This document shows, in pieces, positions 15,875 to 30,800 of a DNA stretch of 64,000 nt. Location: the NCBI GenBank assembly GCA_037903355.1, contig JBAJFE010000003.1, forward strand, positions 62,001-126,000, written 5' to 3'. Position numbers and translations under genes: made by a program. The notes beneath the pieces are model-generated. The model was not told where the DNA came from. It ran no database searches and was given only the letters and a program-made list of their open reading frames with translations. The stretch is from Trichuris trichiura (Eukaryota > Nematoda > Enoplea > Trichinellida > Trichuridae). Positions within the stretch are counted from its first letter, which is position 1. Every line of letters starts with the position of its first letter.

Positions 15875-16955
15875 CCGACTGCCATACCTGCATTTACGTA
15901 TACAATTTGCTTGGAGTAAATCCAATATACTTATTACATAGAAGGCATGTGTGCTAACTACTAAGCCAGCACGTATGTATGTACACGTAAACTATCTTCT
16001 GTTCGCCATAGTATGTATGACGTATACTCAATGTAGACGTTGTATATGGTATACATTCAAAATATTCACGGAATCTGCTGCATTCACGCAGTGTACTTTG
16101 CATAAAAGCACAATACCTGCTATAGTCACGGTTTCTGTGCTACACATGTAGTATGTATGCTGTATGTACTTGCATAAGAGGAATATTTACGTTACATATG
16201 ATTGCTACGTGATACACATTGCCTATAAATAAAATATCTATAACTTAAATGGTTTCTACGACAAACATGCAGTACTCATGTTGTAAATATTCGCATAATG
16301 TGAATATTTGGTGTGTATATGACGTAAACACGGCATATATAGCTTATAAACAGGATATTTGTGATAAACAGAGTCTACGGCTGCACGTGGACAATCTAGG
16401 ATATATATTTGCCTAAAGAACATTTTTATACCATATATGGTATAGGTATACTAGATCTTACAAATATCATACTTGTAATATCTTTCAAGTATGTTTTAAA
16501 TATCTTCCAATATCTCCAAAAATATGTCCTTTAGGCAAATATATACAAAATAGATACTGCATCTATGTCTTAGAGGCCATTTATGCTATACATATCCTAT
16601 TTATAGGCAATGTGTACCGCGTAGAAGTCTTATGTAATGTAAGTATTCTTTATATGCAAGTGAACACTGCGCACCTACTACGTGTATACCACAGAAACCG
16701 TGACAGTAGCAGGTACTGTGCTTTTAGGCAAAGTATGCTTGAATGCCGCAAATTCCATGATTATCTTGAAAGTATACCCTATACAACCTCTATATTACGC
16801 CTACGTCGTACTAACTATAGATAACCGAAGATGTTTTACGTATAAGTAGTGTGTACTCTGTGAATACGTGCTGGCAGCGTAGTGAGTACATGTACTAAGT
16901 ATACCAGATTTGCCTGAAGCAAATTGCATACGTAAATGCAGCTGCGGCAGTAGGG
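15875..16955. repeat. ~1.1-kb imperfect foldback element
   Basis: The two halves are long imperfect reverse complements. Examples: the outer words around ATACGTAAATGCAG (right, ~16928) and their complement on the left (~15890); CACAGAAACCGTGAC on the right (16691-16705) against its complement at ~16127-16141; and TATTTATAGGCAATGTGTA (right, ~16600) against ~16216-16234. The centre is near 16470. The left arm has about 100 nt with no partner on the right. There is no coding capacity; open frames inside are by-products. Most likely an old non-autonomous foldback/MITE-type DNA transposon. It ends about 100 bp before the survivin start codon. Confidence 0.75.
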
Positions 16956-17061
16956 TTGATCGCTTCTAGATCAAGTGGCATTGCTCCGGCCAATTGGTAG
17001 TCACGTTGCTAATCTGACGAGTTGTGGCGTACTTTCCATCTCTTTCCAGTTTTCAGAAATA

Positions 17062-17661
17062 ATGGAAGATATTAGTGACAATCTCGAGCGCTTCGTAGGT
17101 GAACAGCTACAGGAGTACAATGAGTGCGATGAAATGGTTTTCGAAGCGCAACGTTATCTTTCCTTCAAGAATGCACCAAAGTCCCTTTTCAAAGTATCGA
17201 CGCACAAGGTAAAATTATTACTGTTTGAGCAAGTTTTGTGCATTGATCTGTTTTTTCGTACTCAGTTAGCCGAAGCAGGCTTCTTTTACGTTCCAAGTCG
17301 ATCGTCGTCAGATACTGTTCAGTGCGCATTTTGCGGCACGATGTTAGGTTCATGGGAACCCAACGATGACCCATGGTCAGTTGCAAACAATTTACTCAAT
17401 GTAGCCTATTTTTGAAAATTATTTTTCAGGACTGAACATCGAGAACATACAAAGACGAATGCGATGAGAAAGGGTGTCAACTGCCCTTTCGTTTCTCTTG
17501 GCAAAGCAGAAAGGGAAATGACAGTAAAAGAGCTTCGTGACATCATCAAAGCTCGCTTCGACTTAATTTTGGTGCGAAATTTGCCATGTTTTCTTGTTTT
17601 GAAGTATAACATTTAGGAGAATCTTCGCAATGATATGGTGAACTTCATTGCGAACATGTAA
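17062..17661 (+). CDS. Survivin / BIR-1-type chromosomal passenger protein
   Basis: A single-BIR protein of 147 residues (human survivin 142), expected to act with Aurora B and INCENP at centromeres and the spindle midzone. Exons: 17062-17208, 17266-17375, 17430-17571, 17617-17661, all with GT-AG introns of 45-57 nt. The BIR core is clear: an aromatic/Arg start (QRYLSF), LAEAGFFYVP, CAFCGTML, and WEPNDDPW followed by the zinc His. After the last Cys the protein continues into a charged helical stretch, as in survivin, rather than a RING or second BIR. The His-to-last-Cys spacing is 14 residues where six are usual, from an eight-residue insertion within one exon. The start is the first in-frame ATG after a TTTTCAG acceptor-like site five bases upstream. 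There is a poly(A) signal at 17794. Confidence 0.9.
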
Positions 17662-17793
17662 AGTTTGTCATCTACTTCCACGGCGAATTTTTATCGTGTC
17701 ATAGGCTTTTTCTTGACATGCAATTGAAGTAATTCAACCTCCTCTTATATCTCCCGTGGATTTGCCTTATATCATTTTTAGCTTTTTTTTTAA

Positions 17794-17799
17794 AATAAA
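17794..17799 (+). terminator. Poly(A) signal AATAAA of survivin
   Basis: AATAAA 133 nt after the survivin stop codon, following a T-rich run. Confidence 0.5.
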
Positions 17800-20629
<2,830 letters not shown>

Positions 20630-20780
20630 GGCAATAGGCTTGGTTTCCCGAAACCTTTAGCCGTTCACTTAAGGACGCATCTTTGTTTTGCCGTTCAGTT
20701 TTGAATGAATGAGCTAAAGTCACGTTTATTCAGAACGATTATCCTTCATTCACTTCATGATAAATATAGTGAGCATGAAT

Positions 20781-20786
20781 AATAAA
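20781..20786 (+). terminator. Poly(A) signal AATAAA of CDC42
   Basis: AATAAA 152 nt after the CDC42 stop codon, just before the 3' end of the convergent minus-strand gene at 20868. Confidence 0.5.
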
Positions 20787-20867
20787 TGGGCTTGAGTGAA
20801 ATTTCAAAACAGTACACGTTCTTCTCATTATTTTAATTTTTTTTGAGCAATTTTAGCAGCATCAATG

Positions 20868-21653
20868 TTAACGAAGTCGTTGATTATTTTTCAAAGGAAG
20901 ACGATCGCTTCGGCGTATCATATTGTGGCATGGTGTCGAAAAGCACTTTTTCGTGCAAGTGTTCTTCCCTACGCTAGCAGCAAGGAAAATCGAGTGAATC
21001 CGATCAAGTATCTGAGGAAATAAAAATTTAAAACTGCAGTAGAAAAGCAGGAACACCAAGATAGTTGAGTGGACTAGATTGAAACGACGGTATATTTCTT
21101 CGTATGTTGTAAGCAACAGCTCCAATGGTATCATAAACATGCCAACCGTCAGCTTTTTTGCAATTGAGCAGTAAAGGTCAATCGGCGACAATGACCAAAG
21201 GGGGTCGTCATCCAATTTAGGAAAGTAGACTTCGCATGCACTTGGAAGCTGCCATCCGACGGACTGTTGCAAAAAGTGTAGCCAGAAGCAGTACTGTGGA
21301 GCTGCTTCCGCATGGAAGGTCCTAGCAAAGTGCATGCGCATGCGGCGCGCTATCAAGGCCAATTCGAAACCCAAGCAAATTACAATAAAAGCAGTAGATG
21401 CAAGCGATAAAAGTTGGCACTTGAAAATGCGAAAAGCAATTCGGAAACATATCATTGCTGTTATGGAAAGCAACATTAGCCACATTAGGAAAAACGGAAC
21501 GTAACTAAATGCAAAAGACATTTCTTTTGCAAACTCTCGAGTACACGGTATATTGTGATGCGCAGGGATGTACCCATCGTTCGCAACTACTGTAATCCTT
21601 CGCAGCGGGCGGATTGCTGTTAATTGGAATTTGCGTAAACATTCAGCAGGCAT
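20868..21653 (-). CDS. Intronless four-helix membrane protein (CLCC1-like topology?)
   Basis: A single 261-residue open frame with its own ATG (21651-21653). It has four hydrophobic segments at about residues 48-72, 81-101, 165-183 and 194-216, a Cys-containing loop with LDDDPLWS between helices 2 and 3, and a basic C-terminus. I do not recognise it firmly. The order of helices and a DDP-containing loop before helix 3 recall the CLCC1 (chloride channel CLIC-like) family, but this is a weak visual resemblance. The gene is tail-to-tail with CDC42, 238 bp between stop codons. It has no introns, unlike most neighbours. Confidence 0.6.
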   Translation of the reverse strand: MPAECLRKFQLTAIRPLRRITVVANDGYIPAHHNIPCTREFAKEMSFAFSYVPFFLMWLMLLSITAMICFRIAFRIFKCQLLSLASTAFIVICLGFELALIARRMRMHFARTFHAEAAPQYCFWLHFLQQSVGWQLPSACEVYFPKLDDDPLWSLSPIDLYCSIAKKLTVGMFMIPLELLLTTYEEIYRRFNLVHSTILVFLLFYCSFKFLFPQILDRIHSIFLAASVGKNTCTKKCFSTPCHNMIRRSDRLPLKNNQRLR

Positions 21654-23056
21654 TGTGCTTTAAGTTAAAACACGCGCGTGCAAAAATTAGCGTACCACAT
21701 CTACAGGGACACTACAGCTTATTAGGCAACCGAGCTTTCAGACAACGCACAACGTTCTTAATGATGACGAGTAGGACATGAGGTACAGTACGATTAAAAG
21801 GAGTTTGAACCATTTACTCAACGATAAGCGATGTAAATGAGCGAGGATACCTATACTAAAAAATAGCTAAACGTCCCCTACATCCCATAGTGGAAGGATT
21901 GTTAGTGGAGCTGACAGTTTATATGAAAAATCGTTTCAGCGCTTCCTTGTCAAGTGATCCGGCAATTAAGAATTGTATAAACAGGTGATGTACATTGCAG
22001 CACAGCAAACAACTCTCACGCAAGTTATTATGACAGTTTTCTCTTGCTATCGTTATGCTCGCTGTGCTGAATGCAATGCGTAAAAAAATCGTTAAAACGA
22101 CATAGCGTTAATCTTCCCATTGGTTTATTTTGTAATGTGGTCGGATCACTACCAGGGCAGTAACATCTTTAATTTTGCTCTTCAATAAAACACCTAATTT
22201 GTTTTTGCAGATGCTCTTTCGTTTATGTAACAAACGAAATGGCTCTTGTTTGGTTGGGTTGAATTTTTTACGATCGATTTGGCAGCTTGAGTTCAACGAA
22301 GCAAGTAAGCAGTGTTGCGCAGGTGAATATTGCAAAACGACCAGTTTAGGCACAAATCGTGTCATTTATTTTTAAAAGCGTCATTTCAAATAGCCACACT
22401 GGTCAAATGCAAAAATTACAAGTAAAATTACTACATAGGGAGCTGCGTTAAACAACACTATTCCTGATGTGAATTATTTAACTTGCGTATCACAAGAATA
22501 CTGTATGCATATCTTGCATAGCTGGTAGTTTTAAACAGTTGGTTTGCTGTTTCTTCAACAGAATTCTCGCTATTAATTAATATCTTGTTAGCCATGAGCA
22601 TTCGGATGTTTATTCGTTGTGTCGGTTTGCCTTTTTAATAGATTTCGTAGTAGTCACCTTTAGAAGTACGACATGACATATGAGCACTGTTTTATTCTCT
22701 CGAGTGGCTACTGTTCGAAGCTGTATGTTTACGTTTTCTCGTTTTACACGCTAGAATACGTTTTTCATTCGTAATCACGAAGTACGTTGCATCTTAGCTG
22801 CGCTATCCAAGATCAGTGGAGTTTTGCTTAAATGTATGCCTGGCAATCCGTGAATTGACAGATATTCTAAATAACTGTTTCGTCGTTCTTCTTGTACTTT
22901 GAATGAGCCACGGCTGTTGGACGCTTGTTTTGGTAACCTGCTTTCTATTATTTTGTTTTCATATATGCTCCATTTCGTAGTTTCAAATTTCAAGCTCGTA
23001 AGGAGAGATCTTTGCTTGACTAGTCAGTAGTTTGAACCTGGACCTAATAGCGCTGG
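21654..23056. other. Spacer upstream of the USP gene
   Basis: No gene recognised. I looked here for exons of a ZnF-UBP domain belonging to the downstream USP20/33-type gene and saw none. Short open frames lie at 22108-22375 on both strands without family features. Confidence 0.45.
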
Positions 23057-26000
23057 ATGTTTGAAGAAGATAGCGAACCAAGAGGTAAAACTCATTGTCT
23101 AGCGCACAATGGTAATGCTTTTCGTTTTGTAGGTCTAATCGGCCTGCGCAACATGGGGAATACCTGCTACATGAATTCTGTTCTCCAAGCATTGTCCAAT
23201 TGCCCACCTTTAACCGAATTTATGCGTGTATGCTGGAATGCTTGCGTGGAAAAAGAGGAAATGGACAAAAATAGAAGTGTTTGTATAGCATCTGAATTCA
23301 GAACTCTTCTATGTCTGATATGGGGTCGATGTCCTGTTGCTTCATTGACTCCCCTCGATCTGATTGAAGCCATTCGGCTAAGCCATCCAGGTTTTCGTGT
23401 TCATCAACAGCAGGTAGCTATCGGCATTTACGTTATGAATTTTTTTTGCCTGACACTCCGTCGGTTGTTTTTAAAAATACCTTTGCTGTAGAGATGCGGT
23501 AATTTCAGGTTCAGGTGTTGAGGCAGTTTTTTTTGCATATGACTCCGTAAAATTCCGATGTCATAACCGCTGGCTTAGTTCGCCGGTAGAGAGATTTTAA
23601 TGCTGCATGTATGAAAAAGCCGAAGGCATTTCTAGAAGCGTTTCAGAAGTTGCTTAAAGATGGTATACTTTTGCTTTCCAACTGTAAATGCTTTGGCACT
23701 GAAGGATTGCAATACGATCTTCTTAACATATAAGGCATTTCGCGAATAATTTAACAGTTTAGATCGGCTGCGCTTATTTATCATCATGAAGGTGACTCCA
23801 GTTCCTGATCGTGGTTTGAGTACGACTTCCGAGCTTATTGACATATTGTGTAATTATTTTAGCAAATCTTTTTCCGCTTGCGCGTGATAACAATTTCCTA
23901 GAGTAATCTTTCGTTAAGCTTGCGAAAATCGCTTCCTAAATGACTATTTGCCTATATCTGCATTCCAATTAATCTATCAAAATTTGCATAGTTAGCAGTT
24001 TTGTCTTTGGCTTCTTAACGTCGCCAGGAATGACCTGTTGAACGCGCAGGGTATTTTTGTTTCCATTTGCGGAATCACTCGTTTAGGATGCTCAAGAATT
24101 CCTGCGATTCTTTCTCGACAAGTTGCACGACGCTTGTAAACGCATCGTATACGAATGGGAAGTCGAACTCCTTTCCCGGAGAAAACGTCTACGACCGGTG
24201 AGCGAAAATAGGTAGCATTTCATTGTGCGCTTGCATATGCAGACAAAGTTGATATGCGCCATTTTTTAGTCAGGACTGCATTGATAGTGATACGGACTCA
24301 TTTGTTACATGTTCCTCGTTATGCGCCGATGATGATGTATTGGTTTCTTCTTTTTATAACACCTTAGTTAACCGAATGCATTTTTAGGAATTCACTGGTT
24401 GTCCATGCAGCAATGACGTCCCTACAGAGGAAAGCGACGAAGTAGTTAACAATTCTACTCTTTTTCCTTACTGTCATTCCGTTCAGCATAACATTGAAAG
24501 GAAGCATATGGTTAATGACACGTTCAGGAATGAATTGCCGGTGAATGGGTTTGCCGAATGCGGCGACAATTCTACTCGGTCTGCTCAATCTTTGACGACG
24601 TCAAGTTTTGACAATTTACGCGGTGGGTCATTCCGAAACTTTTAAAATTGTATTTTTTCACTCTTGGGCGTACTTCAGTTTTAAGCAAAAAACCGGTGCG
24701 TACTACAAGCATAGTAACCGAAATTTTCAACGGTAGACTGCTCAGCTCAGTGAAATGTCTGCACTGTCAACGGGTATTGGCGGTGCTTTTTTCTGAAGTG
24801 GAACTTTCGGCTATTTTATTTTTGTAGGTTTCCGAGATGGATGAAGTTTTCCAAGACTTATCGTTGCCCATTCCGAGCCGGCAGCAGTTGGAATACTTAG
24901 CGGCGTCGGCCGATGGCACTAAAGCACTTTTACAAGAGGAGCAGGAGGACATTGGTTGGCTTTCTTGGATTGCTTCCTACGTCAAAGAGTGACCGAACGC
25001 TTTTGTCCTTCGGACAGGACAACTTTGTTGCTATTTAATCTTAGGTTCATATCCGGCGTTCACGTTACCTTGAATGACTGTTTTTCAACCTTCTTTTCTC
25101 CGGACAGTCTGAGCGGTGACGACATGTACCAATGCGGCCACTGTGCAAAGTATGAATTCCAATCTCCTAAATTGAGACTTCTACAATCTGCCTTAAGGCT
25201 TAGAAACGGCGTGAAGGTATGCAAACTGTTGGAACTACCCGAGGTAAGTGTTCCATCGAAAGGGTGAGCTGACGAAAAGCGCTATCTGTTGACCCTCAAG
25301 GTGCTCTGTCTGCATGTCAAACGCTTTCGACATGACTCCTACTCAAGCAAGAAGATCGGTACGATGATCCAATTCCCTCTTCATGGGCTCGACTTGAAGC
25401 AGTTTGTCCATGAAGGCATTTTTTTGTCCACTCGTCAATGTCCTACTGACTCTAACAATTTTTGCCAGACTGCGTCAGCGAGGTCACTACTTACGATCTG
25501 ATCGCTGTAATTTCCCATTCAGGCGTTACTGAAGGTAAAAACGCCGTATATTCCTGCTGATGCCTATTGCCTTTTGCGTCCACAGGTGGTCATTACATTG
25601 CTTACTGTTTTAATCACTTGAATTGTCAATGGTACTCCTTTGACGATGAAGTAGTAGGGCGTGTGGACCCTTACGTTGTCGAGAATGTGCAAGCGTACAT
25701 TTTGTTCTATCAGAAGACGAGCAATCTTATGGATTCCCTTAGGCTGTCGGCAGGCCGTTTGTACGAAGAGTTTGTCAAAGAGGTAGTCATCATTGTGGTC
25801 AATTGCCTAACTTCAATCCTTGTTAATGACAGCCGCTATCTTGTACTCCATTCTACGTAAGCATCCAATGGTTGGCTCGTTTCAATACGTTCGCGGAACC
25901 GGGTCCAGTTAACAATTTTGACTTTTTATGTTGCCACGGAGGTGATCACAGTCTAGCAAGTCCAGTCTATTGATGAACTTTTGTCTTTTGTCCCTTAGGC

Positions 26001-26841
26001 ATAGTTTCTCAATCAGTGAAATGCTCTACGGAACCGTATGCAATCATATCGGAAGAATTATGGTTATTGTTCGAACTATGGTACGTAGCTATACGCCTTA
26101 ACACGTTGTCGAAAGCGTCATACGAACTTCTTAGGTTTGGTGGTGGACCTCGTTGCCACCGATTGGAACGATGTGCCGATTGCGAAACTTACATAGTTGC
26201 CCTGAATTGCCGCCGTATATTGGAGTTGAAAATGCTTTTGCGTCTGAAGCAAAAATGGGACTTGAACTGTTGCCATTCTCGAAACGACGTGAACGTTGGC
26301 AGTCAGTTGCCGGTTAACTTTGTTTGCATCAAATGGTTTAGAAAGTGGCAGGATTTTGTGCTCGGCAAAACGGACGGTAATTTTTTCTTCCACTCTCAGC
26401 GACGATATGCTCATGTGATGGGTTGCAGAAATTCCCGGCCCAATTGACAATAGTTGTCTAAGTATTGATCGAAAAATAAGCTGTCCGAAAAGCACAAACT
26501 GTGATATCAATGGGGCTTTAGTATACGCTGGTGGCTATGCAAATTCGAAGTTGAGTAAGTTGTACATTTCGTCGGCTGACGTGTGCCGCGTTATTCGACC
26601 ATGTGTTATTTGCAATTCAGGCGGCTGTTGTTGTCAAATTCCAAATGACGTTTGGAAATTCCTGCATAAAATTTACGGCGGTGGGCCGGAAGTTCGCAGC
26701 GAATCGTTTGCTCTGAAGGCGACCTCACTGCTTGCTCTTAGCCCGCTATTGCAGCAGATGGAAGTTGGCGAGTTGGCACCGGACTACGTGGCCAACTTTT
26801 ACCACAAGCCAAATGCCGTACTTATTGCCGAACCCGATTAG
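23057..26841 (+). CDS. Ubiquitin carboxyl-terminal hydrolase, USP20/USP33 type
   Basis: A cysteine protease that removes ubiquitin. Sixteen exons: 23057-23084, 23133-23413, 24087-24197, 24274-24336, 24388-24622, 24679-24773, 24828-24988, 25045-25149, 25198-25243, 25301-25415, 25469-25534, 25586-25782, 25833-25941, 25999-26080, 26135-26376, 26429-26841; 782 residues. Catalytic Cys21 is in GNTCYMNS, His438 in GGHYIAYC and the third-residue Asp455 in WYSFDD. Two DUSP domains follow (around [13 protein letters not shown] and [10 protein letters not shown], each with a GGGP motif), the USP20/33 arrangement. The N-terminal ZnF-UBP of vertebrate USP20/33 is not in this model; the catalytic core begins at residue 11. 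Intron 2 is 673 nt, the rest about 45-76. Intron 10 (25416-25468) appears to use a GC donor (GAAG|GCATTT). Exons 3-5 encode a divergent acidic insert. Confidence 0.93.
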
Positions 26842-27740
26842 GCTACGCGTAGCCTTTGAACATCCCTTGTTTCTTCCACTTTGTTAGTTGTTCCGTCGAC
26901 GCTTGTCGATTCCTGACTTCTCCGTGTGCAATGGCGCTTTTTGTTGATTGATTGTACTTTTTCTTTCTTGAAATCATTGTTTTGTACTTAAAATTGGTTT
27001 CGCTAATTTGTAGCCTTTTGCAGCGGTGCTTATTTGCAGCCGGCGGGATGAGCATGAGCTCTTCGTCGTTGCTCTTATGCGCGCCTACTTCGGCAAACGA
27101 GTAAGCGATTACTTACTTGCCATTTTGCGTCACCAAGCGACGGTCTTTTCGCTTCATCAGTTTTAGGCGCGCACGCGCAAAGGATGCGTCTTGGCTGGAT
27201 GTTGACCAAGCGTTTTACAAAAGCTTTCGATGAGATGTTGTACTTTGAAAAAATGAAACGCATTGAAGTCAGCGTATGCTTCAGATATGCTATGAAAAAG
27301 TCAAGGTGAGTGGTTTACCCTTTTGTCCGCGTAAATAATCGTTATCTTCAATAATAACTGGCAGTCGGCTGTCTTTTTGTCTTAAACAAGTTACGTTAAA
27401 AGCAATGCTCTGTTGAGTTGCTGGATTCGTATCGGTATCATCGTTGGTGGGCTCCAAGTGTCAAAGGTTTTTAACTAATTTCCCGCGCTCATCGAGAAAA
27501 CCCTTGTATTGTATACGCACTTGCCAAAGTGAAGATAGAACGGAAATGGACAGATTTGAGACGCCGCTGAAATGCCATAGAATCATTTCATAATTCAAAT
27601 GTTGTTGTCTTGAAATCTTAGCTTGACTTTCGTGTCAACGTGATTGATCGCTAAAGTGTTGTGCTTATTTTCATTAAGCCTTTCAACGCTTAACCTGTTC
27701 GAAAGTGCAGTCAACTTGGCGTCTGTCTGAGTTGGTTTAA

Positions 27741-27897
27741 GGTCAAAATCCCGAATAGGTCGAAAATGCACTTTAAAGTTGGGCTTTGTGGCAGTTGTGC
27801 GTTGCTTCTAGATAAGCAATGTATTTCTTGCTTAGAAGATGCCAACGCACAACTGTCACTTTAAAGTTCATTTTTTGACCTATTCGGGGTTTTAACC
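27741..27897. repeat. MITE-like inverted repeat, 157 bp
   Basis: The ends read GGTCAAAATCCCGAATAGGTC on the left and, as reverse complement, GGTTAAAACCCCGAATAGGTC on the right. Inner blocks CTTTAAAGT, CAGTTGTGCGTTG and GCTTCTAGATAAGCAATG also find imperfect complements. The whole unit can fold into one long hairpin with a tiny loop near 27815. No coding capacity. Confidence 0.75.
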
Positions 27898-30800
27898 GCC
27901 ACCGATCCGAGTTATTCCTTCCATAGAAAAGTGTTGTAGCACAGATCTGTTTTTGGTGATTAGCTCCCGCTTTATTTGGACCAAATTGTTACTCCCTTTG
28001 AGATAAACACCTTCGGCATCTCCTTCGGCTGAGAGTATTCGCATTGCGTCTCACCTGATTTGGCGGTATTGTATTCAGCAATGTTACCATATTATTGTTT
28101 CGACGGAAAAAGCTGTCAGCCATATTCCATCCAATTTTGTTATGATGGAAAAGATTTGAAGCACCGCAGTTTGGGGTTTTCGATTTGATGCGCTCTATTC
28201 TCTCGTGGATAACAGTATTCATTATAAGGCATATGATATACATGGTGTCGCCTCGTTGGGGGAAAGACTTGTGCGGGAAAAGCGAGCATATTCTAAAAGT
28301 GAAGTAAATTTATAGCTTTTTGGAGCATGGTAGAGTTAAGTATTCTTCCTCAGTGGATCGATTATGCACTGCTCTATCGCCCAAACAGCCTGAAGACAGT
28401 CAGATCGATTCGAAATTTGATGAATATTAGTAATATCTAAGGAAATAGGCGAATTGTTGGACTTAGTATTTTCTTCCGCAAGTTCAACTCAGCATTCTTT
28501 CATTGCTTCCTACGGAAACGACTTCTCATTGGTGTTGTTATTAATATTGGAGCGAAAGCAACTTGCCTTGATGCCGGTTGATTGATCTGTTAAGATTTAT
28601 AACCAATGTCAGCAGTGTAGAAAGTTTTCTTCGCACTATAACGTGCTCGGTTCTACGTTTGCAACTTTAAACCATTCTGTCGAAATTCTTTTCCCATTGG
28701 GCAGCCGTTGAATTATTGGTCGCGTATTACGGCGAAGTATTTGAAGTTCGGAATAGCCGCGCGCGTCTTAAGCGATTGCGTCAAGCGATGAAAGTTATTG
28801 AACCAACCTACGTGTTTTAGATGGAATCATGTTTCATAGTGATAAATTGCCGAACAGCTGAGAAATGGAATTTACGCACAGCGAAATTCCCAAATTTCTG
28901 AGTAGAGAAACACGGCCTTAAATTGCTGTTGGTATTCTTACTTTCCTCAAATGATTTTGGAAACGTCTGACGGTAGTTTGAGCGGTAGGCGCATTTGTTA
29001 TGCTTCTTCAACTTAAAGCGTTAGCTTTATATGGGCAGCATTTACGATGGGCTAAGGTGAATCCCGAAAAATGTCCATTCAAGTAGGCGCTTCCGTACAT
29101 GCTGCGAATAGTCTCTTCGTTGTTGTAGAGCAGGTCTGATCGTCGTCTGCTGTACGGTTTATTTTTGAAAGATTCTACTTCATCTTTGCCTTGCTTGTTT
29201 CTGCTTCCTTAATTGTCGCTTAATTTAAACGTTGCATTGTGTTCCTTTTCGCGGCAGAATCGGAAGCACACTGCAAACAAACCTGAAAAGCAGCTTTGTG
29301 GCACGTTCGAAACATGGAAACAGTTCGGCTGATATTTTCAGAATGCAGTTGTCTTTGATGGCCTCTTTTCTCTTCTTGTCGATTGACTATTGTTTGAAAA
29401 GACTTTAGTGAGACATTTCGGAATCGATTTAAGATTCGGCGAACTATTTTGTTAAGACGCTTAGCTTTGGTTGGTCCATTATAGAAGCTGACCAAGAAGT
29501 GCTGTAAATCCAGGCGAGTTTGTATCATTCGACGACGAAAGAACTTGCGCCCTTGTAACTTCGCTCCAACGCGTGGTTTTTATGTATGATCTTTTTTCGT
29601 GCCGAAGCATTGCTTAGTTGGTCGTTGTCTCGACGCTGTATCGACCGCAAGGATATATAATGAGGGAGGGAAAAGTATGGTCACAATATATCAGCCAAAA
29701 TGAAGTAGTTGCTTTGATTTGTTGAGTCGCCAAGAAAGACCGAGATGATTGCAACGAGTCTGTTCATTATCTGTTAGTCGCTTACAGTAGTTTCGATTTC
29801 TCTTCCGCTGCCGTGGAGATGGACGTTCGCAACGTTCGCACCAATAATTATCAGCTCATAAATAACTCTCTTTTACGCTGAGCCGTTAGAGATTTTTTAG
29901 CATCGTTATGCTGTTCGGAAATTTTTCTTGGGTTAGTTTGGTAGAAAAACGGAAATAGCGTCTTTACGGAATTTTGTAGACAGACTTGCTTATCCATATA
30001 CTGTAATCGTTCAAAAGCCGGCTTTTTGTGAACCTGCTTAATACAGTAAAGGTTTGACCGTGGAAGAAGAAAACCAACACTGCGTAATGAATCTGAACTC
30101 CTCTCTTGAGTGATGCTTCTTATAATTCAGCCGGCTGCTTAAGACGGCAATAAGGATTACTTTTTTTAAGTCTGTTCAAATTCCGTAAACGGAATTCATA
30201 AGCGCCATTTTGTTTAAAAATATTAACAACATTTACTGCCTTTGGCTGCCAGTTTTAGCTGATAGTTGAAACGTAGAATATCCTTTGGTCGTATACGCAT
30301 ACTACCTACATTGCAAGCAAAGTTGCCCAAAAGTTTTTTTTTCAAATGAGTTCTTTTCAAAGGTGAAATGTTCGTCAGCGTTTTATTTATGCGTAGAAAC
30401 TATTTCCCATTGTTTCCGTTCAAACATTTATAAGGCAGGGAAAAGGGTTGCATTTGATGTTTTTTTGCATATGCTTTATTTGTTTTCTTTCACCTATTCG
30501 CTTTATTTATAGTCGTTTGCATATTTTGCAGCGTCCGGAAACGGCGTACTGTTTTTTCGTTCTCGCCTTGATTGACATAGTCGCTCAAAGCATTCTAGCG
30601 TTTGTTCGAAGATTGAATGGCGTTTGGGAGCTAAGAAATAAATCATCGTTAGTTCGTGGACTCGCGGAGCGGACGTGAGTCCACAAATTCCTTTGTCAGC
30701 ATCGTAACCTCTCTTTCAGTTTTATTTTAGTCAGCTGCCAAAAGTGATTCTCCACTTTGCGTGCGTACTTTTTTTTGTTTGAATTTAGCATTTTGTTTAT

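Noticed and set aside
15951..16824. Two plus-strand open frames of ~66-70 codons
   Set aside because: They lie in the two arms of the foldback and reflect its repeat structure.
27030..27305. Possible two-exon gene after the USP gene
   Set aside because: Donor (GTAAGC at 27100) and acceptor are reasonable, but each frame combination ends quickly or lacks a start; no family match.
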